Notes: generated by a model not told the origin, from the letters alone. DNA of 33,294 nt from Clostridia bacterium (GCA_017545905.1 JAFWXL010000109.1:1-33294); one strand, 5' to 3'; positions 10,281 to 18,266 are shown, numbered from the stretch's first letter. A program made the numbers and translations.

Positions 10281-10757
10281 GTGGATAAGGAACAATTTGC
10301 CCGGCAGGTAACCGGCTTGCAGGGCAGCCTCTATCGCGTGGCGGCGAGTTATCTGCGCGGAGAAAGCGACCGGCTGGACGCGGTGTCCGAGGCGATCGCA
10401 AGAGCTTGGGAAAAGCGGTATACCCTGCGCGATGAAACGCTCTTTCGCACGTGGATCACGCGGATTCTGATCCGGGAATGTGTGAATATCCAGAGAAGGC
10501 AGAAGCGATCCGTTCCCATGGAGCAGATGCCTGAGGGCGAAGCTGCAAAGGAGGACGAACGCATCGTAAGCCTGCGCGAGGCGATTGATCAGCTGCCCCA
10601 GCGGCACAGGACGATGGTCGTGCTCCATTACATGGAGGGCTGCGACGTGCGCGAAACGGCGCGCATCATGGGCACGACGAAGGGCGCTGTCTGCGCGGGA
10701 CTCGCACGGGCACGGGCTGCGCTCAGGCGGATGATCGGAGAGGAGATGGATGTATGA
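10281..10757 (+). CDS. ECF-type RNA polymerase sigma factor
   Basis: A 158-residue sigma-70 family protein of the extracytoplasmic-function type, redirecting RNA polymerase to a stress or envelope regulon. Region 2 is at about 10-75 (LDAVSEAIARAWEKRYTLRD, then FRTWITRILIRECVN) and region 4 is at about 100-150 (LPQRHRTMVVLHYMEG, then the helix-turn-helix CDVRETARIMGTTKGAV). Regions 1 and 3 are absent as expected. The start is GTG with AAGGAGG at ideal spacing. The stop overlaps the next gene by 4 nt (ATGA), so the two are translationally coupled, as expected for a sigma/anti-sigma pair. The inducing signal and target promoters are unknown. Confidence 0.92.
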   Translation: MDKEQFARQVTGLQGSLYRVAASYLRGESDRLDAVSEAIARAWEKRYTLRDETLFRTWITRILIRECVNIQRRQKRSVPMEQMPEGEAAKEDERIVSLREAIDQLPQRHRTMVVLHYMEGCDVRETARIMGTTKGAVCAGLARARAALRRMIGEEMDV

Positions 10758-11665
10758 AACGGGAAGACCTCATGAGGGTATATGAACCGAAGGAGGGACT
10801 CGAAATGCGGGTAAAGAATGTTTTGAATTCGCTGGAGGAGAAGCCCGTGCGCCGCATGAACGTACGAAGGGCTGCTGCGCTCGCGGCATGTATGCTGATG
10901 CTGGTGACGGCATGTGCCGGAGCTGCAGGCCTGCTGTTTTCTGATGAATACGACGCGGTGCGCCTGGCTCATCGTGCGTTGGCGGAGGAATACGGCATCA
11001 CCGAGGAGATGCAGACCTATTTCGCCCAGGATGTGCGCGAGGAAAATGGGGTGACCACGATCGTCTTCAGCGGTATGACAGGTTTGCACCATGTGCTGGG
11101 CGAGTATACCGTGACCATCCGGGACGGCGATGCGACGGTTTCATGGTCGAAGGATGGAGAATCTACCGAGGGCGATCTGGAGGCGCACGCATGGGGTGCC
11201 AGGCAGCTCGAAATCCTGCTGGAAATGGCCAAACAGGAGAACGGGTTCTCCCGCGGCTATCACAAAGCGCAGGAGATCCGTGCGCAGATGGACGGCGATG
11301 AGCTGACTGTTTCCATCACCAAGGGCGGCGATGCGACGGTGGTCAAGCTCGATGACGCGCAGATTGATCAGGCGCGCATCAGCGTCAGCGAGAAAGAGGC
11401 GATTGCCATCGCCAAGCGGGCTTTCGCGCAGGAATACGGCTTGACCCAGGCACAGCTGGACGCAATGATCTACGAAAAGGATTATGCGGGATACACCTAC
11501 GCGATCCGGGAGGGAAAGACGATCTGCGAGGTCTGGTTCTGGCTGCATCAGGATGAAGACGTTGTGCACGCGGATGGAGACGGGCTGTACTGGGCGCGAA
11601 TCAATGCGGAAAGCGGTGTTGTGGAAGAAATGATGTATGATTCTGCGCTCGCCGGTAACGGTTGA
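10754..11665 (+). CDS. Probable membrane anti-sigma factor with PepSY-like extracellular region
   Basis: A 303-residue single-pass membrane protein. About 38 residues are predicted cytoplasmic (MKREDLMRVYEPKEGLEMRV...), enough for a short sigma-binding segment. One hydrophobic helix follows at about 43-63 (AAALAACMLMLVTACAGAAG), and the rest would be outside the cell. The outside part holds two related segments, each beginning with an alanine-rich helix and an E-Y-G-[IL]-T motif (LAHRALAEEYGITEE near 76 and IAKRAFAQEYGLTQA near 217) followed by strands, resembling PepSY-like repeats. Position and 4-nt overlap with the sigma gene indicate that it holds the sigma factor inactive until a surface signal arrives. 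No classical zinc anti-sigma motif (HxxxCxxC) is present. The role is inferred from context. Confidence 0.7.
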   Translation: MKREDLMRVYEPKEGLEMRVKNVLNSLEEKPVRRMNVRRAAALAACMLMLVTACAGAAGLLFSDEYDAVRLAHRALAEEYGITEEMQTYFAQDVREENGVTTIVFSGMTGLHHVLGEYTVTIRDGDATVSWSKDGESTEGDLEAHAWGARQLEILLEMAKQENGFSRGYHKAQEIRAQMDGDELTVSITKGGDATVVKLDDAQIDQARISVSEKEAIAIAKRAFAQEYGLTQAQLDAMIYEKDYAGYTYAIREGKTICEVWFWLHQDEDVVHADGDGLYWARINAESGVVEEMMYDSALAGNG

Positions 11666-11670
11666 GCCAT

Positions 11671-11698
11671 GGAGGCCTTTGGGCCTCCTTCTTTTTTT
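11671..11698 (+). terminator. Terminator after the sigma/anti-sigma unit
   Basis: The stem GGAGGCC-TTTG-GGCCTCC is followed by TTCTTTTTTT, 5 nt after the anti-sigma stop codon. Confidence 0.9.
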
Positions 11699-11733
11699 GC
11701 TCAGAATAACATACGCTTGCCCGGGGTGATGGG

Positions 11734-12318
11734 ATGAACCATGTTTTTTGCGCGATGCTGCTCATCGGCATGCTGGCGGCGGTGATGGGCGGGGACCTTT
11801 CGGGTGCGCAGACGGCGCTGTTTTCCGGCGGCGGCGAGGCGGTTTCCTTCTGCCTTTCGATGGCGGGCGCGTATGCGTTCTTTGGCGGGCTGCTGGGCGT
11901 GCTGCGCGAGAGCGGTGTGACGGATGCGCTGGCAAGAGGCATGAGAAAACCGCTTGCGCGGCTTTTTTGCTTTGAGCGCGGCGAAGAGGCTGCGCTGGAC
12001 GATATCTGCGTAAATCTCGCGGCGGATCTGCTGGGCATGGGCGGCGCAGCGACGCCGGCGGGATTGCGCGCCATGCGCACAATGGCGGCGGCTGGAGGCG
12101 ATACAGGGCGGCTGAGCGATGCGATGGGGCTCTTTCTTGTGCTCAATATGTGCTCCGTACAGATGCTGCCCACCACCATGATCGCCATCCGGGCTCAGCA
12201 TGGCTCAAAAAGCCCCGCCGATATCGTGCTGCCGACGCTGCTGGCGACGCTGGCGTCGGGATTGACAGGAATTGCTTTGTGCAAATTCTTCGCCTCAAGG
12301 AGCAAAATGCATGATTGA
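11734..12318 (+). CDS. spmA: Spore maturation protein A
   Basis: A 194-residue multi-pass membrane protein with the nucleoside-recognition (Gate) domain of SpmA, which with SpmB supports dehydration of the spore core. The signature ICVNLAADLLGMGGAATPAGL (near 90-110) matches the family's N-x-x-A-N-x-L-G-L-G-N-A-A-T-P-x-G-L. The following LFLVLNMCSVQMLPTTMIAIR segment is also typical. Length equals the usual SpmA size. The ribosome binding site (GGGGTGAT) is weak. The gene overlaps spmB by 8 nt, the same coupling pattern as the exporter operon. Presence of the pair suggests spore formation, or a recent spore-forming ancestor. Confidence 0.92.
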   Translation: MNHVFCAMLLIGMLAAVMGGDLSGAQTALFSGGGEAVSFCLSMAGAYAFFGGLLGVLRESGVTDALARGMRKPLARLFCFERGEEAALDDICVNLAADLLGMGGAATPAGLRAMRTMAAAGGDTGRLSDAMGLFLVLNMCSVQMLPTTMIAIRAQHGSKSPADIVLPTLLATLASGLTGIALCKFFASRSKMHD

Positions 12319-12814
12319 TTCGTCTTATCTGATGCCGTGCCTTGTCGTTTTCGCGCTGCTGTGCGGTCTGCGCGCGCGCATCGATGTGTACGATGCGTTT
12401 GTTCGCGGGGCAAAAGAGGGACTGCTTACACTGCTGGAGATGACGCCGTATCTGTGCGCGGCGCTCACGGCAACGGCGCTGCTGCGCCAGACGGGTGTGA
12501 TGGATGCGCTGACCAATCTGCTTTCGCCGCTGCTTGCGCATCTGAGCATTCCGGATGCGGCGGCGGGCGTGGTACTGCTTCGTCCGCTGTCCGGCTCCGC
12601 GGCTCTGGCGGCTGTGCGCGATGTGATCGCGCAAACGGGCGCGGACAGCCGTGCAGCGCGTTTTTCCTGCGTGATCAGCGGAGCAAGCGAGACGATCTTT
12701 TTTACAGGCTCGCTCTATATGGGCGCGGCGGGAATCAGGAAGGCTGGTTATACCATCGCTGCGGCGATGATCGCCTATATGGCAGGCATTCTGGCGGCCG
12801 CTATATGCGTATAA
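12311..12814 (+). CDS. spmB: Spore maturation protein B
   Basis: A 167-residue membrane protein of the same Gate-domain superfamily, partner of SpmA. Family features: the RIDVYDAFVRGAKEGL start, VVLLRPLSGSAAL in the middle, and ISGASETIFFTGSLYMGAAGIRK near the end, where SpmB proteins have S-x-x-x-E-T-x-F-Y-x-x-x-V-Y. The ATG at 12311 is chosen because AAGGAG lies 8 nt before it and MIDSSYLMPCLV begins the first membrane helix; an in-frame start at 12272 would lie deep in spmA. No obvious terminator follows before the next promoter. Confidence 0.9.
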   Translation: MIDSSYLMPCLVVFALLCGLRARIDVYDAFVRGAKEGLLTLLEMTPYLCAALTATALLRQTGVMDALTNLLSPLLAHLSIPDAAAGVVLLRPLSGSAALAAVRDVIAQTGADSRAARFSCVISGASETIFFTGSLYMGAAGIRKAGYTIAAAMIAYMAGILAAAICV

Positions 12815-12844
12815 GGGGAAATAGCTGACAAAATGCCGCCGGAC

Positions 12845-12873
12845 TTGACAGAAACGGCACAATAGAATACAAT
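12845..12873 (+). promoter_or_regulatory. Promoter of the surface protein gene
   Basis: TTGACA (12845-12850) and TACAAT (12868-12873) have a 17-bp spacer. The ~95-nt leader contains the small hairpin GGCAGAGTATTCTGCC (12912-12927) and a GGGAGG that is too far (about 33 nt) from the chosen ATG. Confidence 0.8.
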
Positions 12874-12972
12874 AAACCAAAGTGGGTTTGTGTACGCTTT
12901 CGACATAGATCGGCAGAGTATTCTGCCGCGGAAGGGAGGAAGGGGTCGATTCTTTCGGCCCTGAACGTAAGA

Positions 12973-15228
12973 ATGGATAAGCGCTTGAAAGGCTTCCGGC
13001 TTGGCGTGGCTATGCTGCTTTGCATGCTGATGCTCTGCGTATGCGCCGCTGCGTCTGCTGATGCGGATCCGATCCGCGTCTCTTCGCTGAGCGAACCGCA
13101 GTCTGTTATCTCTGAGCAGGATGTATCCATCACCATCAAGATCTACAACAGCAGCCAGACGGATATGCTTGACGAGATCACGCTGTTTAATCCGAAGGGC
13201 GTTTCTGTTGAGAAATACAGCGGCCTCAAGGGCGAGCAGAGCGTGACCTATACCGGAAAGTGGTATGTCACCAAGGAGCAGATCGAAAAGGGCAAGATCA
13301 ATTACTATATTCAGTATACGGTCGATACCGGCGACGGTCCGCAGAAGGCGACCCGCACGGTGCCTGTGACGATCCAGACCGAGGAAGTGGCGCCGCAGCT
13401 GACGGCGAGCTATTCCATCTCTCCGGCCAGCGCGCGCGAGGGCCAGATGGTCACGCTTTCCTATACGCTTTCCAATACCGGCAATGTCGAACTGCGCAAT
13501 ATCGTGATCGAAAACGAGGGTGTATCCAAGGAAGAACTGGTGCAGCCCTCTCTGTCCGTGGGCGAGAAGGTTACTCTTACCGACAGCTTTGAGATGGGCA
13601 GCAAGGAGCTTGTCAGCAAACCGTCGATTACCTATCAGTCGGCGGAATCCAGCAAGAAGCTGACCATTTCCGATCTGGCCCGCAAGACCATCACCGTTGC
13701 GGAAGATGGTCTTGAAATCGAACTGACGGCTGAAAAGACCGAGGATATTTACCCGGGCGAAAAAATCGCGCTGACGCTGAATCTCAAGAATACGGGCAGC
13801 GGCTCCTACACCGGCCTGAACGCCGTGCTCAGCGACGGTACTGAGATCGCCTCCGGCGTGGAGCTGGCGGCGGGCGCCTCATTCAAGAAGGAAATCGAGT
13901 GGGCTGTGGCCAGGGATGCCGCGCTCACGGCGAGCGTCTCCGGCACGGACGGAAACGGCGAGGCTGTGGCCGTGGTTTCCAGCGAGCTGGCTGTGCGCAC
14001 GCAGGACGCATCCCGCGCGCTGCTGCTGAATATCTATGCCGATGCGGCGAAGGATGTCATTCACAGCGAGCCTGCGGTTGTGCGCTTCGGCGTTGTGGTG
14101 GAGAATATCGGTCAGACCGACGCCGCCACGCTGACCATCGAGCAGGCGGGTACGACCGTTGCCAAGATTCCCTCCCTGCCGGCTGGCGAGAGCTGCACGG
14201 TGGTTTTTGATCTGGAGACGAGCATCGCCGGCAAGTTCCAGTTTGTGGTCAAGGGGCGTGACGCCGACGGCAATGAGCGCGCCTATGAATCCAATATCCT
14301 GCAGGTGGCCTATGTAGCGCCGACGCCGACGCCGACCGCTGCCCCGACGCCGACCCCGGTACCGCCGACGCCGAGCCCGGTGCCGACCGCGACCCCGGCG
14401 CCGACGCTGCAGGAAATCATCGCCGAGAAGGTGAACCCCGTTGTGCTCTACAGCGTGGCGGGCGTGCTGGCCGGTCTGCTGGTAATCGTGCTGACCGTGA
14501 GCGGCGTGACAAGTGCAAAGCGCAAAAAGCGCATGGCACAGGCGATCGATACCATCTCGCTGACGCCGGATGTGCGCAATCACAGGGGCGTTGCCCGCCG
14601 CCGCAGGCCGAAGGCGAACAGAATGCCGCCGGCTTCGGATACAGAGCAGAACGAGCCGATCGTTCCGACGGCAGAGCTGACGGACGAGGAGCCCGGTCAG
14701 GAGACGCCGGCTGCTCCGTCTGTTGTGCGCGAAGAGGGACGCCGCCGCCGCAGTGCGGTGGAGGTGCCCACGGATGAGACGCTGCGCGTTATGCCGGTGG
14801 ATCAGCGTCCGGAGTTCATTGCGCAGGGTCGGGTGGATGATTCCCAGACCCGTATCTTCGGCGGTCTGGCCGACGAGGTTGCGCAGGCGCAGGCGGATGT
14901 GAAAAATGCTGGCGATGTGACGCCTGTTCACAAGGTTTCTGATCTGTTTGCGCAGCAGGAAAGCACGCAGGGCGATGCGGACCAGACGATCCGCCTGAGC
15001 CGCGAGCAGATCGAGGAGATCCGCCAGCAGGAGCCGCGCGAGGATAAGTACGCCGGCAGCGGCAGGAAGAAAGACGAGATCAAGCCGATGAAGAAGCAGA
15101 AGAAGAGCTTCCTCTTCGGCCGCAAGAAGGCAAAGAATGAGGACGAGGAAGACGACTTCTTCGAGGACGCTGCCGGTGATGATGATTTCGTCTACGATGA
15201 TGACGGCGACGACGACATCTTCGAATAA
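12973..15228 (+). CDS. Large single-pass surface protein with Ig-like repeats and acidic cytoplasmic tail
   Basis: A 751-residue protein I do not recognise as a named family. Order: signal peptide (hydrophobic stretch about 10-30, cleavage near ASADA); four or so beta-sandwich repeats of the CARDB/DUF11 kind (NTGNVELRNIVIEN, NTGSGSYTGLNAVL, NIGQTDAATLTIEQ); a Pro-Thr-rich spacer at about 449-480; a membrane helix at about 489-512 (VLYSVAGVLAGLLVIVLTV); a basic stop-transfer; then a ~230-residue cytoplasmic part ending in a run dominated by Asp and Glu (from about 722). The cytoplasmic part has three spaced threonine motifs, TLRV (603), TRIF (626) and TIRL (672), which resemble phospho-threonine sites read by FHA domains. 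The ATG has no good ribosome binding site nearby, so the start is less certain. A structural or signalling role at the envelope is plausible. Confidence 0.75.
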   Translation: MDKRLKGFRLGVAMLLCMLMLCVCAAASADADPIRVSSLSEPQSVISEQDVSITIKIYNSSQTDMLDEITLFNPKGVSVEKYSGLKGEQSVTYTGKWYVTKEQIEKGKINYYIQYTVDTGDGPQKATRTVPVTIQTEEVAPQLTASYSISPASAREGQMVTLSYTLSNTGNVELRNIVIENEGVSKEELVQPSLSVGEKVTLTDSFEMGSKELVSKPSITYQSAESSKKLTISDLARKTITVAEDGLEIELTAEKTEDIYPGEKIALTLNLKNTGSGSYTGLNAVLSDGTEIASGVELAAGASFKKEIEWAVARDAALTASVSGTDGNGEAVAVVSSELAVRTQDASRALLLNIYADAAKDVIHSEPAVVRFGVVVENIGQTDAATLTIEQAGTTVAKIPSLPAGESCTVVFDLETSIAGKFQFVVKGRDADGNERAYESNILQVAYVAPTPTPTAAPTPTPVPPTPSPVPTATPAPTLQEIIAEKVNPVVLYSVAGVLAGLLVIVLTVSGVTSAKRKKRMAQAIDTISLTPDVRNHRGVARRRRPKANRMPPASDTEQNEPIVPTAELTDEEPGQETPAAPSVVREEGRRRRSAVEVPTDETLRVMPVDQRPEFIAQGRVDDSQTRIFGGLADEVAQAQADVKNAGDVTPVHKVSDLFAQQESTQGDADQTIRLSREQIEEIRQQEPREDKYAGSGRKKDEIKPMKKQKKSFLFGRKKAKNEDEEDDFFEDAAGDDDFVYDDDGDDDIFE

Positions 15229-15249
15229 TTGCTGAACAGCACCATACGC

Positions 15250-15282
15250 AAAAGCCGCCGGGTTTTCTGGCGGCTTTTCTTC
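15250..15282 (+). terminator. Terminator after the surface protein gene
   Basis: A perfect 10-bp stem AAAAGCCGCC / GGCGGCTTTT with a 9-nt loop, ending in a T-rich tail, 21 nt after the stop codon. Confidence 0.9.
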
Positions 15283-15301
15283 AGGCTGCTGCGCTGCGGC
15301 G

Positions 15302-15331
15302 TTGTACTTTTGCCTGTCTGCGTGATATAAT
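15302..15331 (+). promoter_or_regulatory. Promoter of the DUF2461 gene
   Basis: TTGTAC (15302-15307) and a perfect TATAAT (15326-15331) with an 18-bp spacer, 24 nt before the start codon. Confidence 0.7.
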
Positions 15332-15355
15332 GTCATGCAACAAGGAGGTTGATCT

Positions 15356-16150
15356 GTGTTTACCGGTTTTACGCAGGATGCACTTGATTTTCTGCAGGAC
15401 ATCCGCTTCAATAACAATCAGACATTTTACGAGCAGAATAAAGAGCGCTACGAGAAGAAGGTGAAAGCGCCGCTCAGGCTTCTGAGCGACGAGATGACGC
15501 CAGTGGTACAGCTAATCGATCCCCGGCTGGATACGCGTCCCGGACGCACAATGTCGCGCATCCGGCGCGACACGCGCTTTACCAAGGATAAGTCTCCGTT
15601 CCGCGATCATGTATGGCTGGGCTGGCGTTATCCGGGCGAGAGCCGCAGCGAAGGCTTTGGCATGTGGTGGGGCTTCGGGCCGGACTGGCTCTCGTGGGGC
15701 TGCGGCTGCTATGGCGCCGATAAGCCGCTCATGGATGCGCTCCGTCTGGAAATCCGGCGCAATCCGGAGGCTGTGCGCGAGGTGTTTGCCGTTTCACGTA
15801 TCCGGGAAAGCTTTGATATCTACGGCGAGAGCTATCGGAAGATTGCCGTGCCGGACGATGTGCCGCAGGATCTGCGCTTTCTGTATGTTAAGAAGGGCTT
15901 CGGCATTGAGCACAACGGTACGCCGGCGGAATGGAAAGCGCTCTTCACACATGAGGCGGCGGATATCCTCGCGCGCGATCTGGCTGCGATGGCGCCGCTT
16001 CACCAGCTGATGCAGCGCATGCGCTCCATCGCGGATTATGCGCAGGCGCAGCAGGCGAAGGAACGGGAAGCCGGGCAGCGCGAGGCTGCGAAGCACGCTG
16101 ATGTGCCCGCGAAGATTACCGTGCGCAGCGCGGAGGAATTTGAGTTCTGA
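15356..16150 (+). CDS. DUF2461 family protein
   Basis: A 264-residue cytosolic protein of the DUF2461 (TIGR02453) family, whose biochemical role is not known to me. Recognisable family landmarks are the N-terminal FLQDIRFNNNQTFYEQNKERYE (phenylalanine-x5-NNN-x-WF pattern), RIRRDTRFTKDKSPFRDHVWL (68-88 region) and the Y/WGFGPDWLSWGCGCYG core. The start is GTG with a perfect AAGGAGG 7 nt upstream. The C-terminal ~40 residues are charged and low in complexity (QAQQAKEREAGQREAAKHA), longer than the core family. Transcribed alone from its own promoter. Confidence 0.85.
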   Translation: MFTGFTQDALDFLQDIRFNNNQTFYEQNKERYEKKVKAPLRLLSDEMTPVVQLIDPRLDTRPGRTMSRIRRDTRFTKDKSPFRDHVWLGWRYPGESRSEGFGMWWGFGPDWLSWGCGCYGADKPLMDALRLEIRRNPEAVREVFAVSRIRESFDIYGESYRKIAVPDDVPQDLRFLYVKKGFGIEHNGTPAEWKALFTHEAADILARDLAAMAPLHQLMQRMRSIADYAQAQQAKEREAGQREAAKHADVPAKITVRSAEEFEF

Positions 16151-16182
16151 GAATGCTGATGAGTAAGTCGGCTGCGGCCGGG

Positions 16183-16344
16183 GCCTCATCCGTCAGACCT
16201 TACGGTCTGCCGCTTTCCCCATAGGGAAAGGCGGATTCTGCGGGCGAACGCAGTTCGCCAATGCCGAAAGGCTTCAAGCAGCCGCGAAGCGAAGAAGGGT
16301 CAAGGGATGAAATCCCTTGTCAGGGGTTTGGGGATGAAATCCCC
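16183..16344. repeat. Cluster of palindromic repeats between genes
   Basis: The 217-nt gap before uppP is filled with hairpins rather than a gene. Visible dyads: CAGACC-TTAC-GGTCTG (16194-16209), CGCTTTCCC-CATA-GGGAAAGGCG (16211-16233 region), GCGAAC-GCA-GTTCGC (16244-16258), CAAGGGAT-GAA-ATCCCTTG (16301-16319) and GGGGAT-GAA-ATCCCC (16330-16344). The last two share the GATGAAATC core, so they are related to each other. The GCCTCATCCGTCAG start is, from memory, typical of interspersed repeats in clostridial gut genomes. No promoter for uppP stands out. Confidence 0.6.
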
Positions 16345-16367
16345 AACGTGCCCCCGGAAAGGAAAAG

Positions 16368-17210
16368 ATGAATCTGTTTATCGAAACCATCAAGGCCGTG
16401 CTTTTCGGCGTGGTCGAGGGCGTCACGGAGTGGCTGCCCATCAGCTCGACGGGACATATGATCCTGCTCGATGAGTTTGTTCAGCTGCAGATGAGCGACG
16501 CATTCAAGGAGATGTTCAACGTTGTCATTCAGCTGGGTGCGATCCTTGCGGTTGTGCTGCTGTATTTTCCCAAGCTCTGGCCGTTCAGAAAGGGCAATGC
16601 GAAGGACGGTCTCGTTTCTTGGCTGCGCACGGATACGTGGATGCTGTGGATCAAGGTCATCGTGGCGATCCTGCCCAGCGCGCTGATCGGTCTGCCGCTG
16701 GATGACTGGATGGATGCGCATCTGCATACCGCGCCCGTCGTGGCGGCGATGCTGATTCTCTATGGCGCGGCGTTTATCGTGATCGAGCGCAGGCAGGGTG
16801 CGATGAAGCCGGCGCGCATTGACAGCGTGGAATTGCTGGATATGCGTACGGCGCTGCTCATCGGCTGTTTTCAGGCGCTTTCGCTGATTCCGGGCACGAG
16901 CCGTTCCGGCGCGACGATTCTGGGCGGCGTGCTCATGGGCTGCTCCCGCGCGGCGGCGAGCGAGTTCAGCTTCTTTATGGCCATTCCGACGATGGCCGGC
17001 GCGAGCCTGATCAAGGTACTCAAATTCGGCTTCGGCTTTACAGGCGCAGAGCTTCTGATCCTGCTTGCGGGCTGCCTGACGGCGTTTGTCGTGTCTATTG
17101 TGGCGATCAAGACGTTTATCGGCTACATCAAGCGTCACAGCTTCACAGCCTTTGGCTGGTACCGCATCGCGCTGGGCGCGCTGGTGGCGCTGTATTTTCT
17201 GGTGAAGTGA
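16368..17210 (+). CDS. uppP: Undecaprenyl-diphosphatase
   Basis: Dephosphorylates undecaprenyl pyrophosphate to recycle the lipid carrier for peptidoglycan and other wall polymers; overexpression gives bacitracin resistance. The 280-residue membrane protein carries both family active-site motifs: EGVTEWLPISSTGH (17-30) and PGTSRSGAT (175-183). About eight membrane helices are visible. GGAAAGGA precedes the ATG. It follows the palindromic repeat block and ends before a bidirectional terminator, so it is probably monocistronic. Confidence 0.95.
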   Translation: MNLFIETIKAVLFGVVEGVTEWLPISSTGHMILLDEFVQLQMSDAFKEMFNVVIQLGAILAVVLLYFPKLWPFRKGNAKDGLVSWLRTDTWMLWIKVIVAILPSALIGLPLDDWMDAHLHTAPVVAAMLILYGAAFIVIERRQGAMKPARIDSVELLDMRTALLIGCFQALSLIPGTSRSGATILGGVLMGCSRAAASEFSFFMAIPTMAGASLIKVLKFGFGFTGAELLILLAGCLTAFVVSIVAIKTFIGYIKRHSFTAFGWYRIALGALVALYFLVK

Positions 17211-17219
17211 CGGGAAACG

Positions 17220-17237
17220 TTGGGGCTGCTGCCCCAA
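17220..17237. repeat. G/C-rich hairpin after uppP
   Basis: TTGGGGC-TGCT-GCCCCAA forms a perfect 7-bp stem 10 nt after the uppP stop, without a T tract. It resembles the short interspersed palindromes before uppP and may protect the mRNA end. Confidence 0.5.
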
Positions 17238-17284
17238 GCCCCATTCTTTCACGGCTGCGTCGCGAAAAGAGAATAGAAAATTTC

Positions 17285-17325
17285 AGCTGCATGACCGATT
17301 GTTTGAAGGTCATGCAGCTTTGTTT
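17285..17325. terminator. Bidirectional terminator between uppP and the TraX-like gene
   Basis: A perfect 12-bp stem AGCTGCATGACC / GGTCATGCAGCT with an 11-nt loop. T residues follow on the plus side (TTTGTTTTA) and a shorter T-rich run lies on the minus side, fitting the two convergent genes. Confidence 0.85.
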
Positions 17326-17329
17326 TATG

Positions 17330-18031
17330 TCAGAAAAAGTGCGGTGGAATTATGCGCATGGCGCGAATGACGACGAGCGCGATCAGGTGCAGCGGATACG
17401 CGCCGTAGAAGAGAAACGTGATGGCTGGACTGCGCAGCCCCTGTCTGCCATTGTATAAAAGAAGCGGAACAAGCGAAAACAGCGAACAGAAGGAAGCGAG
17501 CGCCCAGCCCGGCGCGACGCCGCTGAGCAGCAGACTCAGCGTGTAGAGCAGCAGCACGGCGCCTGTGGACAGCGTGAATCGCAGCCTGTCTGCCTGCGTA
17601 TTGCGCATGGTCAGGCACAGCGCGACGCCCAGCCAGCCGTAGCTGACATTCAGCGCCATCGCGCCAAGACACAGCGATGCGCAGATAAAAAGGGCGTATA
17701 CAGGCCTGTCTGCCCAGACGTCAGCGGCATAGAGCGCCATGAGGCCCAGAAGCAGGGAGAAGAGCACATTCTGCTCGACGGGGCTCGCTGCGCGGCCAAA
17801 GATCAGAAGATCAAACGGAATCTCGGAGAGGATGGCTGTCAAAAGCAGCCGCCGGCCGTAGGCCGATACATCTCGCGTGTGCAGATAGCCCTGCACGACG
17901 AGAAAACAGTAAAGCGGAAAGGAGATCCGGCCGATGCAGCGCAGCAGAGCGAGATCGGGAAAAAGCGCCAGTCCCGCGTGATCAGCGATCATGGCGAGCA
18001 GCGCCGCGGTGCGCAGCGCAAACGAAGACAA
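17330..18031 (-). CDS. TraX-like integral membrane protein
   Basis: A 233-residue protein, mostly hydrophobic with about seven or eight membrane helices, resembling the TraX family (PF05857); TraX of the F plasmid acetylates pilin, but chromosomal homologues in Firmicutes are uncharacterised acyltransferase-like proteins. Landmarks: LRTAALLAMIADHAGLALFP at the start, GRISFPLYCFLVVQGYLHT, LLTAILSEIPFDLLIFG, and the C-terminal FLFYGAYPLHLIALVVIR. The start is a TTG at 18031: AAAGGAGG lies 8 nt upstream, and a nearby ATG is out of frame. A consensus promoter lies upstream on the same strand. No conjugation genes are nearby. Confidence 0.8.
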   Translation of the reverse strand: MSSFALRTAALLAMIADHAGLALFPDLALLRCIGRISFPLYCFLVVQGYLHTRDVSAYGRRLLLTAILSEIPFDLLIFGRAASPVEQNVLFSLLLGLMALYAADVWADRPVYALFICASLCLGAMALNVSYGWLGVALCLTMRNTQADRLRFTLSTGAVLLLYTLSLLLSGVAPGWALASFCSLFSLVPLLLYNGRQGLRSPAITFLFYGAYPLHLIALVVIRAMRIIPPHFF

Positions 18032-18075
18032 ACGGCATGCCTCCTTTTCTTAGACTGAACTGAATGAACCTGTAT

Positions 18076-18104
18076 ATGATATCTGATGGGCGGTTTGTTG
18101 TCAA
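18076..18104 (-). promoter_or_regulatory. Promoter of the TraX-like gene
   Basis: On the minus strand, TTGACA (18099-18104) and TATCAT (18076-18081) with a 17-bp spacer, about 45 nt before the TTG start. Confidence 0.8.
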
Positions 18105-18173
18105 TGTTCGCTATGTTCCGAATGATTCCCTGTATAACATGATAAGAAGAATCGGAAATCGACGGCAAATTGA

Positions 18174-18202
18174 TTGCAAACCGATTTTTGAAATGATATA
18201 AT
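18174..18202 (+). promoter_or_regulatory. Promoter of purL
   Basis: TTGCAA (18174-18179) and TATAAT (18197-18202), 17-bp spacer. The transcript leader to the purL start is only about 58 nt, too short for a purine riboswitch. The TraX-like gene promoter is about 70 bp away in the opposite direction. Confidence 0.82.
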
Positions 18203-18266
18203 CGATACACTACCCCTTTCAGAACGGGTGCAGAGGATTTTCCGCTTGTATGACGGAGGAGGATGT

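Noticed and set aside
16183-16344. CRISPR array
   Set aside because: The repeats are short self-complementary units of unequal sequence and spacing, not identical direct repeats with regular spacers, and no cas gene is nearby.
17330-18031. TraX-like gene as evidence of a conjugative element
   Set aside because: No other conjugation, relaxase or integrase gene is present; chromosomal TraX-like genes are common in Firmicutes.
18203-18266. A purine or PRPP riboswitch before purL
   Set aside because: The leader between promoter and start codon is only about 58 nt and lacks a terminator-type expression platform.
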